DNA of 26,221 nucleotides from Chara braunii (lineage: Eukaryota > Streptophyta > Charophyceae > Charales > Characeae): NCBI GenBank assembly GCA_003427395.1, contig BFEA01000196.1, forward strand, positions 147,206-173,426. The letters are read 5' to 3'. Shown piece by piece: positions 17,700-26,221 of this stretch. The notes beneath the pieces were generated by a model that saw only the letters and a program-made list of their open reading frames with translations, was not told the origin of the DNA and ran no database searches. A program made the position numbers and the translations under genes. Each line of letters begins with the position of its first letter. Within the stretch, counting starts at the first letter, position 1.

Positions 17700-18195
17700 A
17701 TGTCGGAGCAAACACCCTTGCAAGGATATTTACTCATGATTTTGCATATGATACAGTATCGACACCGGTTACCGTGTAGGGGACACTCTAAAGCAAAAAA
17801 TGAGAATTTTTTTGGCTTGGCGCCGTGAAGCAAACTTGTCGACCATTAAAGTTGGGGTTGCTAGGTGAACATACACATTGATACGACGTGTACAAAAACT
17901 TGTAAAAGTTAGTAAAAGTAAAAGTCTTTGGTCGCAAGGACCAAAGGGTTGGAAGAGAACAAAGAAAACGTCGCGCGGAAAACAACGACCACGATCTAAA
18001 TTAGTAAAAGGCTCAGGTGGTAGGACAAAAATAAAGTTGAATAAGTCCGGGGACGTCGGACCGGCCAGTGGGAAAGTCGGCAGGTCTCGCCTTCGAAAAA
18101 TCTAAAGACGACTGAAAAATTAATACAACCTCGGCCATGCAACCGGGGCAGCCAAGAGAAACACACTGGCAACCATAATAGGTAACGATAGTCGT
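17700..18195. repeat. ~500-bp dispersed repeat 'X', copy 2
   Basis: Direct-orientation partner of 16318-16850. The small hairpin GGCC-GCGAG-GGCC of copy 1 (16551-16563) appears here as GGTC-GCAAG-GACC (17930-17942), so one base pair changed on both sides. It ends around CCATAATAGGTAACGATAGTC. Confidence 0.7.
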
Positions 18196-18815
18196 TACAT
18201 TTGTCCTTACTCGTATGTCGTGAGCAAGGTTGAGGCTACCGCCTAGCTTCTCGTATGTAGAGAGGAAGTTGCCTCTTGGGGGGTGACTCCCAAACCACAT
18301 GGCCACCGAAACAACAGGTGTCTTCGTCCCTTTGCATAGGGAGGACACTGTTGCAGACTATGATATCGTTCGCACAGGGTTTAGACTCAGGCTACTTGAC
18401 CTAGTACCCGCCCACCTACCGGTACTGGACCTCTAAAAATGTCAACTTTTGCTTTCTTCTGCTCGGCCTCGAGTACCGGGCACATTTACCTCTAATTGGT
18501 GCGGTACCGGTCTGCCTGTTGCTTGAGTGTTTTTCATTGGTTTGAAGTGTCGTGGACCTCTTTGCTCGCTACTTGAGTGTTTTACCCGTCAACCCTCAAT
18601 GTTATGACCGCGGGTAAGTACCGGTCTTCGGGCCTTCCACTCAATCGAATGCCCTTGCGGGTCACCCACACACTCAAGCCGACAAGCATTCGGGCAGGCA
18701 CGCAGAGGAGCAAGTGTGCACACACATACACATACTTGAAAATGGGCCCAGGCCACTAGGTGTGCTGAGCCCCAACACTCTACATAGATCTAGGCCGCTC
18801 AACTCTTAACTGAAG
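18196..18815. other. No gene recognised
   Basis: This ~620-bp stretch separates repeat X copy 2 from SINE copy 2; in the first pair the gap is about 95 bp. It may be an insertion. The motifs CTTGAGTGTTTT and TACCGGT recur within it, but there is no coding signal. Confidence 0.5.
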
Positions 18816-19087
18816 TGTGAGCTAGCTCAATCGATTTTGGGGCAGATTGTCAAACATAACGGATAGGGATCGAATCTGCCCCGACCGGTGAGGTAGCTTT
18901 TTGCAAGGGGCTCGCGCTTTAACCCCGACTTCGGGGGACGGGGGCTTGAAGCCGCAACCAGCAGATAAGGAATTAGTACAGTTAGAAACAGATTTTGGGC
19001 TCTTTTCCCGTACAAGGGCGCAACAGTTGCCCGCACGGGCCATGTTAGAGGTAGTTCGGTTAGAGTTACTTATTTTGTTTTTTTTTA
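18816..19087 (+). mobile_element. tRNA-derived SINE, copy 2
   Basis: The A box TAGCTCAATCG (18823-18833) and B box GGGATCGAATC (18866-18876) are again 43 nt apart. A body with CTTTAACCCC and GGGGGCTTGA follows, then CAGTTGCCCGCACGGG (19024-19039) and a T-rich tail to about 19086, matching copy 1. Here the B box is the better preserved. A perfect 10-bp inverted repeat, GGGGCAGATT (18839-18848) and AATCTGCCCC (18873-18882), spans the B box and is absent from copy 1. Confidence 0.7.
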
Positions 19088-20076
19088 GGTTATTATTTTA
19101 TATTTTTATGATGGATTTTTTAATTCCGTACGGACCTTCAGACCACTACTTCGTATATTCCCTAGTTTAGCAGAAGTGCAATCAGACTCATTTTCAAACA
19201 CACTTTTCATGCATGTAAACAACAATGCAGCAAACAAGCGACATGCGCCCACTCAAAACTCAGAGATATGGCTTCCAGATACGAGTTCACTCTTAACTGG
19301 CTATGGCGACTTCAGCGCCCAAACAACTCACTATTCACACACACTGGATCGCCCTGGATATCGCACATGCGGTTACCCTGAGCACTCACACATACACACA
19401 TACACTTCACTCTGACTACTGCTATGGCAGCTATGGCTGCCCCTACCCTATCGCTATGCTAACTCCTCCTCTCTCGCCCATTGCGTCCTCCGGGCTCCTC
19501 TGAAGACCTCCTTGCACAAGTCGCTTGTGGCAGCGCTTCCGCATGGCTCACGCAGGAATGAATGAAAGGTTGGGCGCTGCCTCTTGATTTATATTTCAGA
19601 AACTCGTTGGTCTGCCCTTTGCCATCGGCCCATGGTGCTCACAGTCCCCCGTGGTACTTGCTGGACCGAACCGGGACTGACTGGACCTTACCGCTGACTG
19701 ACTGTGGACTCACTGCTATCCTACCGTAGTCGTACTGCAATTGCACTGCAGTTTAGTCCACCACTTGCCTCGCCACTTGACCACTTGCCCACTTGCCTAC
19801 CTTCTAGAAGGACTACAACTAATCTTCTGGAACTCACTAAGACTTCTACTCTATAGGTCTACTGATCGAACCCCTGCTGCCTATGGACCTACGACAGACC
19901 GATCAACTGTCTACGAATACACGGGTCGCAGGGTCAACTCTCGGGGTCTGCACAGATAATGTACACGGGTAGGGTAAGGTCTAGGGGTCGAACCCTGGGC
20001 ACTGCATTTGCTACTGCAAAAAGGTGAAAACCGTTTCAGTCCCGCCGTCCTAAATTCGAGGCCCTCTGAGAATATT
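19088..20076. other. 3' flank of the Ty3/gypsy element, presumably including its 3' LTR; boundaries not found
   Basis: Sequence beyond the polyprotein stop should hold the polypurine tract and 3' LTR. On the minus strand CAGAGGGCC follows the last codons by about 25 bp and is the only purine-rich candidate. I found no segment shared with 25678-26221, so I cannot mark LTRs. CCACTTGCC-type short tandem repeats occur at 19760-19800, and GGGTCGAACCC (19985-19995) resembles a lone inverted B box. Confidence 0.4.
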
Positions 20077-20520
20077 TTAATCCAAGGCAGAACCTTTACC
20101 TTTCTTATCACGTTTATATGCTCTAACTATGTCGGGAGCTGTTTCTAGAAGTTTTGTCCTTGTGAACCAGCGGTCGTCTTCCGGTTCCTGATAGGCAAAC
20201 CGGACCTTATATTTCTTCTGGGGACGACCTCTACGTCCTGTTCTAAACACATTCTCTTCCACAATACCTTCAATGTCATAGCTTCCGTCCATATCCGGAG
20301 GGATCATAGATCGTCTTGAAGGGAACTGTTGGCTTGTGACGCACGACAACAACTTTGAAGCGTGAAAGACAGGATATGTATGGAGGTCTAATGGAATCTC
20401 TATAGAGTAGGACGGTCCATCCTCTCCGCCCTTGACTTCTAGAATCGGCCACGGTCCTCTATATGCAGGCAGTAACTTCTAGGAGATGTTTTCCTCAGGT
20501 GCAAACTCTCTAGCTTTGAC
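20077..20520 (-). pseudogene. Integrase C-terminus: GPY/F-like and chromodomain-like region
   Basis: After the TGA at 20523-20521 the same frame continues to a stop at 20077, broken only by TAG at 20481-20479. It shows LLPAYRGPWPILEVK and HTYPVFHASKLL (GPY/F-type module). About 40 residues on come YDIEGIVEE, KKYKVRFAY, EDDRWFTRTKLLETA, matching the chromodomain pattern in which aromatic residues cradle methyl-lysine and E/D-x-x-W precedes the final helix. Chromodomains direct chromovirus integration towards modified histones. The assignment of the chromodomain is by pattern only. Confidence 0.75.
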
Positions 20521-21126
20521 TCAGACTAAGTCGCCTACCTGAAACTGCGACGGGCAGCGGTGCTTGTTAGCTTGCTTTATCATTCTATGTTGGGCCTTCC
20601 TGAGGTTCTCAACAACAGTTGCTAATTCTTTCTCATGTTGTATCGCAAACTCCCTGGTACCGGGCGGTAGTCTGTGAATCTGATCCCGGTTCAGTCCTTC
20701 GAATGGTCTGCGTGGTCTAAAAAACTTGTGCAGTTCATTGGGAGTGCGGCAGGTGGATAGATGCACGTTGATGTTGTATGCACTAGCTACCTTAGGCAAC
20801 ATCTCGTCCCAGTTAATCTGATCAGGTCTAATGTACATGCGCAGAACTTGATGTAGGATCTTGTTCATCTGTTCAGTCTGACCGTTAGTCTCTGGATAGC
20901 GGCCAGACGACATTAAGAACTTAGATCCGTAGACTCTCATGAGTTCCTGCCAGTTCTGGCTGGTGAAACGATTATCTCTATCACTAATTATTGACAATGG
21001 GATTCCATTCTCACTAACCCAAAAGTCAAAGAATTTCTGTATAACTAAATCTGTACATGCCTCTGCAGGTAAAGGAATAAACACAACAAACTTACTAAAA
21101 CGGTCAACTATGACCATGACTCCCAT
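20521..21126 (-). pseudogene. Integrase catalytic core (rve)
   Basis: The frame is +1 relative to the upstream pol frame, so an indel lies between 21126 and 21104. It holds the second catalytic aspartate in IISDRDNRFTS and the glutamate in YPETNGQTEQMN (D,D-35-E triad). The first aspartate (DFMD) lies in the preceding frame. It ends with QFQVGDLV directly before a TGA where family members continue. The integrase would insert the cDNA into the host genome; split between two frames, this copy cannot be made as one protein. Confidence 0.92.
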
Positions 21127-23035
21127 GTATGCTCTTGACTTGGGTGTCCATGAAGTCTATGGACACTGAGTCTCCCGGCTGATCCGGAATACTAGGCAAG
21201 GGTCTGAGAAGACCTAAGGACGCGCGTGTAGTAGACTTATTCCTCTGGCACACTTTACAACTGCCGACATACTCTATGCAGTCATTCTTCATCCCTGGCC
21301 ACGTATATGCACGCATCAGATTGGCAAGAGTCTCTTGCCAACCAAAATGCCCTTCAGTATCGTGACATTCCCCTAAAATTAGACTGCGAATCTCTTCGTT
21401 GTTGGGAACGCATAGGCGGTCAAACACATTAGTCTTCTCAAACAGCAACCCATTTGTAGTGCGGTAATCTGGCTCAGTCTCTGGGGCCTCTCTAACTCTC
21501 TTTAGGAGGTCGCTATAGATAGGGTCCTGCGCATACGCTTGCTTTACTTTCTGCTGCAGGTCTCTCCCTATGTCCAGATAGTGTACTATGGCTCCAAAGT
21601 AGTCCGATCTCCTACTCAGAGCGTCCGCAACTACGTTGTACTTGCCCTTCACTGGCTTAAGCTCAAAGCCATACTGGTCTATCTTTGCGGCCCACCTAGT
21701 TAACTTAGGTGTCATCTTGGCCTGGGTCTTTAACCATCTAAGGGTCTCATGATCAGAATATACTTTGAAGTGCCTCCCAAGCAGGTAATGCTTCCAATGG
21801 TCTATAGCCTGCCTGAGAGCGTCGAGTTCTCTCTCGTACGTCGAGGTGGCTACTTTCTCTGAGGGCATCCTCGCGGACATGAACTCTACGGGTCTATAGC
21901 CATGACCGTCATTCTGCTGCAACACGACGCCTATCCCATACTGACTTGCGTCCGTGGTGACCACAAATGGCAAGGACGGATCAGCTACTTTGAGGACAGG
22001 ATACTCGATTAACGCGCGCTTTAACTTCTTAAGCGCAGACGTACAGTCTTTGTCCCATTGCCAAATTGCCTCTTTCTTTAACAACCTGCGCAAGGGAGCG
22101 GCGATAGTGGAGAAGTTCCTCACGAATTTCCTATAGTAGTTAGCTAAGCCTAGGAACGACCGCAACTCTTTCAATGTACGGGGCATTGACCAATCTCTAG
22201 TAGCCTCTAATTTGCTGTCCTCTGGCTTGATGCTATCTTCGTCTAATACGTGGCCCAAGTACAGAACTTGTGCCTTGGCCCACTCACACTTCTTTGCGTT
22301 GATCTTGAAGTTAGCCTCTCTAAGCTTCTCCAAGACCTGCCTCAGATGACCCTGGTGCTCTTGGAGGGTCTTACTAAAAACTAAGATATCATCTAGATAA
22401 ACCATTACAAACTTGTCTAACCATGGCCTAAATAGGTCATTCATACAACGCTGAAAAGTGGTTGGCGCGTTGGTTAGTCCAAAGGGCATCACTATAAATT
22501 CGTAGTGCCCATATCTAGTCCGGAACACAGTCTTGTACTGATCATCAGGATGGACCTCTATCTGATGATAACCGGACTTCAAATCTATCTTGGAGAAATA
22601 CTTGCAACCCTGCACCCGATCTAAAAGATTGTCTATCCTAGGCAGCGGTTCAACATTCTTCACAGTAATCGCATTCAAACCCCTATAGTTTATACACATT
22701 CTAAGCTCTCCTTCCTTCTTGGGGAAAAACAAGACTGGTGCTCCAAAAAGAGACGAACTGGGCCTGATCCAACCTTTCTCTAGGAGCTCATCTAACTGCT
22801 TGCGCAACTCCTCTAACTCTTTAGGGGACATTCTGTAGACTGCACCCTTAGGAGTTCTACTGCCAGACTCTATCTCTATCCTGTGCTGGATGGGTCGCGA
22901 CACGACTCCTGTCGGCGACTCAGTCAAATCTTTGAACTCTTCCAGCAGCTTGGCAATCGTTGGATCTGTGGAACTATCCTTTTCCTTGGCCTCAGTGATA
23001 GGTCTAACATAAACTACAAAGACCTTGTCCTCTAA
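21104..23035 (-). pseudogene. Pol: reverse transcriptase, RNase H and integrase N-terminus
   Basis: The frame is open from 23035 (after a TAG) to 21104; the first internal ATG is at 22927. From that ATG, RT begins near residue 35 with the catalytic YLDD at about residues 177-180 (22399-22388). RNase H has TTDASQYGIG at about 323, the ERELDAL glutamate, and YSDHETL. The integrase zinc module has HDTEGH and CKVC near 21345-21370 and 21248-21259, followed by IDFMDT with the first catalytic aspartate. All key catalytic residues are present, so the domain itself decayed little and the element is not very old. It ends in 10-15 out-of-frame residues. Confidence 0.95.
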
Positions 23036-23245
23036 CTACTCATTTTTCACTAGTCGCGCGAACGAGGAAACACTGAGACAACAATGTGCCAAGGTGTTGT
23101 CTACACCTGACACATGGAACATGCGGGCTGTCTTTACCTCACCTGTTGGACTAGGAAGCCTACACTCATGCTCTCTCAAATGGAGTGTGTCCCCGACTGC
23201 CTCTCCCCAATCCATTCCTAAGACTACATCAAAAGAAAGGTCATC
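23036..23245 (-). pseudogene. Protease-RT linker between two nonsense codons
   Basis: The same frame as the neighbouring gag-protease and pol segments remains open between TAG at 23248-23246 and TAG at 23038-23036. It reads DDLSFDVVLGMDW, typical of the C-terminal part of Ty3/gypsy aspartic proteases (the I/VLGMDW motif). The two stops are point changes rather than frame changes. Confidence 0.85.
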
Positions 23246-24535
23246 CTATACGAGGAGAGTCAGGGAATGGAAAACTTTCTCCACCTTCCCATCTTTCTCT
23301 AGGCGAAAATACGCCTGGACTCCCTCTACATAGTCCTCAACACGCATTGTGCAGTTGTCTGCGAGGACACTGACTATGGGGTCTGCTAACTTCTGGACTT
23401 TCAATCCTAGCCTCAACTTCTTCAGCGCTCTACGGCTAATATAACTACGGGTGGCCCCTGAGTCTATAAGGGGCCCTACTCTACTTCTAAAAACCTCTAC
23501 ATCTACCAGAATCAGATGTCCTTTACTCTTTTTCTTCATCTTGGCCCAGGCTGGCATCCTCTCCTTTAATTCTTCTGCCACACCTGTGAGGGACGTGCTT
23601 AAAGAGACGCTAACACAGGCGGTCTCTGGATAGCTATCTAGGCACAGACCTGCAACCTCTGCCATAGGCTCATTTGGGTTGGGAGTGTTCTGTTCGAGCG
23701 CGCTCACTTTTCCACGTGGCCTTGAAGTAAGGGCAGTTGCAACCCCTACTGACAGCTGCCTTTTGACTGCCCAACGGGCCTGTCTATACTTTGGACAAAA
23801 TTTAATTACGTGGGCTGGGTCACCACAAAACACGCACTGACCCAAGTTCACGCGTTCCTGCCATAACCCTTGGTCCAAGCCCAAATCTTCCCAGGGCCTG
23901 CCCTGTGGCAAGTCTGGGTGCCATCCTCCTTGAGGTGCCCTTCCACCTCTTCGCTGTGGGGACCGATTGGAACCTTGGCGATTTGGCTGGGGACCTTGAC
24001 CCCTACCTCCCACTTGGCAGTTTCCTTGGCCGCCAACCCCCTGTGCGCCCGGTCCACAACCTCCCATGGCCTGGCCCCTTTGGCCTTGGCCTCCTCCTCT
24101 ACCTTGCGGCCTCCCTCCAGCTGCGACAACAGCATAAGACCTCCCCTGTCCCGTACTACTGTCCTCCTCCTCTAGGCCCCACTCAATCTGACTGTATGGG
24201 ACCTCATCAGTACCACCTTCCTCTAAAGTAAGGATCATGTGATCCTTGGCCCTTACTTGGCCTGAGATGGTACGACCTTTCCACTTCTTCCCCTTGTCCA
24301 AGTCCTTATGCCAGAAAGTGGTAACTGGCATNGACTTTGACTCATACAGGACGACTTCTCTACTCAATGCATCATATGTGATGCCGGCCTGTTGAGACTT
24401 GTCAAAGAAATATCCCCTCACGGGCTCTGGCCTGGCACGATAGAACAACTGGACCAATTGGGTCTCAGTGACCCCATGGTCCGGGACGGCTACCAAGTCG
24501 TCCATGGTCCCCTTGAGTGCCTGGCACTCCTCCAC
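23246..24535 (-). pseudogene. Gag C-terminus with CCHC zinc knuckle, and aspartic protease
   Basis: The frame runs from the frameshift near 24530 to TAG at 23248-23246. After the end of the capsid-like region comes a Gly/Gln/Arg-rich stretch (residues about 130-215). A C-x2-C-x4-H-x4-C knuckle, CVFCGDPAHVIKFC, lies at 23836-23795 and binds packaged RNA. The retropepsin motif LIDSGATRSYI is at about 23467-23435, with the catalytic aspartate in DSGA (23464-23453). N at 24332 is the third base of a TCN codon, which is Ser whatever the base. Gag and protease are in one frame with pol. Confidence 0.93.
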
Positions 24536-25677
24536 TGTCGTGAGTGGATTGTTTGCAGCTTGTCAGAGGCTCTAATGCCTCTCGTGGGGTCAGCAAATCG
24601 CTCCTTCAAGAGCTTGAGGAATTGAGAAAGACGGGTGACTTTTGAATGTGCAACCAGATTGTTTTCACAACCGGCTGCGCGCGCAAGAGACCTGGTGAAA
24701 CTAGCCGCTTCATCCTTGAGGGCCTGAAAGGCCACGAGGACTTGTTCCTCAATCAGGATGTGTTGTAAATAAATATAACTATTGACACTGGCTTCCCAGT
24801 TGTCAAAGTTTTCTTCCTTCTTTCCCCCATATGCATCTGGGAACTTAAGTTTCACTGGGTCCTTACGGGGTCTGACCTCTCTTCCTACAGCGGCTATAGC
24901 TTTGGCACCCTCAATAGCGCCCTCACAAAACTTCCCTACATCGTCCCTCAATTGCTTTACTTCGCCCCCAACGTGGGTGACGATCTCGCGCGCAAACTCC
25001 CTGAACCCTGACGGCATGACTCTCAGCGCTACACCTTGGCTCCAACTAGCCTGACGCTCCTCCATCCAGGCCTTGCTCAACACTTCTAGGTAACCCAACA
25101 CCTTGTCCCACTTGGCCTTGTCATCCGGTTGGGCCAACACCTTCTGTCTGCATGCCTGCACTTTTGCTACCTCTGCGGTCATTTTACTCACTTCCTCTCT
25201 CCTCCTCTTCTTCTCCCTCTTCATTCTCGGCTTCCATGCTAACTTCTGCTCCTCCTCCCTTTCTCGCCGTTCCATAGGGTCTGTCATTGCTGCTAGCTCA
25301 CTGACTAGCGCAACCCTCTCATCCGCCTCCTCCTCTTCTCCCAACGATAAATTAACAACACACTCACTTATTTTTCTCTCCATCGCAGAGTCTGCGTCTG
25401 TGTCTCTCTTTGTGTCACTACTCCCCTCTCTACTCTCAATTCTCATCCTCTCTTTTTCTTCTTCTGCTACCGCTTCTTCTTCATCAGCCTTCTTCTTTTT
25501 CTCCATCTCCTCCTCCAATTCTTTCATCTTCGTCGCCTGTTCGTCTGCGATAGCCTTTAGCTTAGCTTGTTTCTCGCGCTCTTTTCTCTCCCTATTTTCC
25601 TTAACTAAGGCGGTCATCTTCTCTTGCTGCTCCTTGCTATAGGGGCTAGTGTCTAACCCACTACGGGTCTCAACCAT
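24531..25677 (-). pseudogene. Gag N-terminus (coiled coil and capsid-like region)
   Basis: I start at the ATG at 25677-25675 (MVETRSG) rather than the in-frame non-ATG codon at 25692. Residues about 20-115 are Lys/Glu-rich and heptad-like, predicting a coiled coil. From about residue 265 the stretch PVKLKFPDAYGGKKEENFDNWEAS to RLSQFLKLLKERFADPTR (read in parts) resembles the retrotransposon Gag capsid fold (PF03732 type). Just after LQTIHS the frame shifts and the continuation is in the next frame (MEECQALKG region), so an indel near 24530 separates the two halves. Gag would assemble the virus-like particle. Confidence 0.9.
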
Positions 25678-26221
25678 GGTGACGGTGCACAATCAGGACG
25701 ATTCCACTCCTCACCACGTAGACTCTGACCCCTCACTGAAAAACCTATAAACTCAATCTACGACTCACAAAATCCGGACAAGGACCCTGTCAACTATGGT
25801 CTCTAGCCTGGACCTAACTACTATGGTTGTCACTACTAAACCTTTGCTGATCAGGAGGCATTTAAGGAGATCCCCCGAACTCCGCAGGAATTATTTAACG
25901 TCGCAGACAGGACGACGCGATCAGCAGGTCTCTCAAGACTTAGACGGTCCGTTGTGCAGCCCACAGCTCGGATTTCGAGGCCTACCGTGCCACACCGAGC
26001 AGCCCGCCGGTCAGTACTGGTCCTTGGGAGGGTTTGACCTCCGGGACAGTTGAGTCATCAGACACAACTTTTAGCCCTACTCATCCCGTGTGGGTTTGGT
26101 CAACAAGACCCTATCCTTCATCCACGGAGTACTATCACCTAGGACAGAAGAGACTCNATGCAGAAATAATAGACAGACAGACTGTACTCAGCAAGTACCA
26201 AGGGGTATGTGCACATCCATA
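25678..26221. other. 5' leader and probable 5' LTR region of the gypsy element
   Basis: Upstream of gag on the minus strand; an untranslated leader, primer-binding site and 5' LTR are expected here or just beyond the window edge. I found no TGGTATCAGAGC-type initiator-tRNA primer site and no match to the 3' flank at 19088-20076. A single N lies at 26156 without a flanking duplication. Confidence 0.4.

Larger units (their letters stand above)
20077..25677 (-). mobile_element. Decayed Ty3/gypsy chromovirus-type LTR retrotransposon (coding region)
   Basis: Read on the minus strand the order is gag, CCHC knuckle, protease, reverse transcriptase, RNase H, integrase, GPY/F-like region and chromodomain-like tail, which is the Ty3/gypsy order with chromovirus features. 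Protease through RNase H share one frame with the C-terminal gag, so a single Gag-Pol polyprotein was encoded. Disruptions: a frameshift near 24530, TAG at 23248-23246, TAG at 23038-23036, a frameshift between 21126 and 21104, TGA at 20523-20521, and TAG at 20481-20479. It cannot be autonomous as assembled. Confidence 0.95.

Noticed and set aside
19985-19995. A pol III B box (minus-strand GGGTTCGACCC) marking another SINE.
   Set aside because: No A box lies about 43 nt upstream and no tail or body similarity to the other SINEs is present.
23025-25642. Plus-strand frames of 60-179 codons over the gypsy element.
   Set aside because: They lie antisense to gag and pol and are shadows of the real frames.

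Overview
This is an eukaryotic, repeat-dominated draft-assembly window. The best clues to lineage are three partial U6 snRNA copies near 12.6-13.0 kb, whose 3' ends carry the plant-type ATCGA..AAATGGTC rather than the animal-type ending, and a chromovirus-type Ty3/gypsy polyprotein at the right end. From memory, the Gag and Pol resemble elements I associate with charophyte green algae (Chara). I infer a green-plant-lineage nuclear scaffold; the exact species cannot be shown from this window.

Layout. 0-0.9 kb: two small tandem repeats. 1.5-2.0 kb and 7.0-7.7 kb (both minus strand): two diverged but recognisably homologous protein-coding segments, the only non-transposon coding signal I could find. 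The second has a plausible TATA box and first exon, and one in-frame stop. 2.9-4.8 kb: a diverged tandem duplication of about 930 bp that includes the poly(A) end of a tRNA-derived SINE. 4.9-6.9 and 7.9-11.0 kb: AT-rich to mixed non-coding DNA with low-complexity tracts and an exact 30-bp triplication. 11.0-11.1 kb: a long foldback hairpin. 11.15-11.64 kb: a 117-bp tandem array interrupted by a sequencing adapter. 11.7-14.0 kb: a mosaic of duplicated modules with U6-derived pieces and ACGT-core palindromes. 14.6-14.9 kb: a (GA)n microsatellite with a 210-N gap. 16.3-19.1 kb: two diverged copies of an unnamed ~490-bp repeat, each followed by a copy of a second tRNA-derived SINE family. 20.0-26.2 kb: a decayed Ty3/gypsy chromovirus on the minus strand (gag, protease, RT, RNase H, integrase, GPY/F and chromodomain-like tail).

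The retroelement proteins would act together in reverse transcription and integration, but this copy has two frameshifts and four nonsense codons and cannot be autonomous as assembled. Several oddities are assembly artefacts and should not be read as biology: a 38-bp Nextera mate-pair junction adapter at 11268-11305, and two single-N gaps (206 and 12187) each flanked by an exact duplicate of the preceding sequence. No CRISPR, prokaryotic operon, rRNA or intact tRNA gene was found. The most interesting biological leads are the paralogous coding pair (possibly OB-fold/POT1-like), the U6-derived mosaic repeats, and the SINE-linked repeat with a covarying hairpin.
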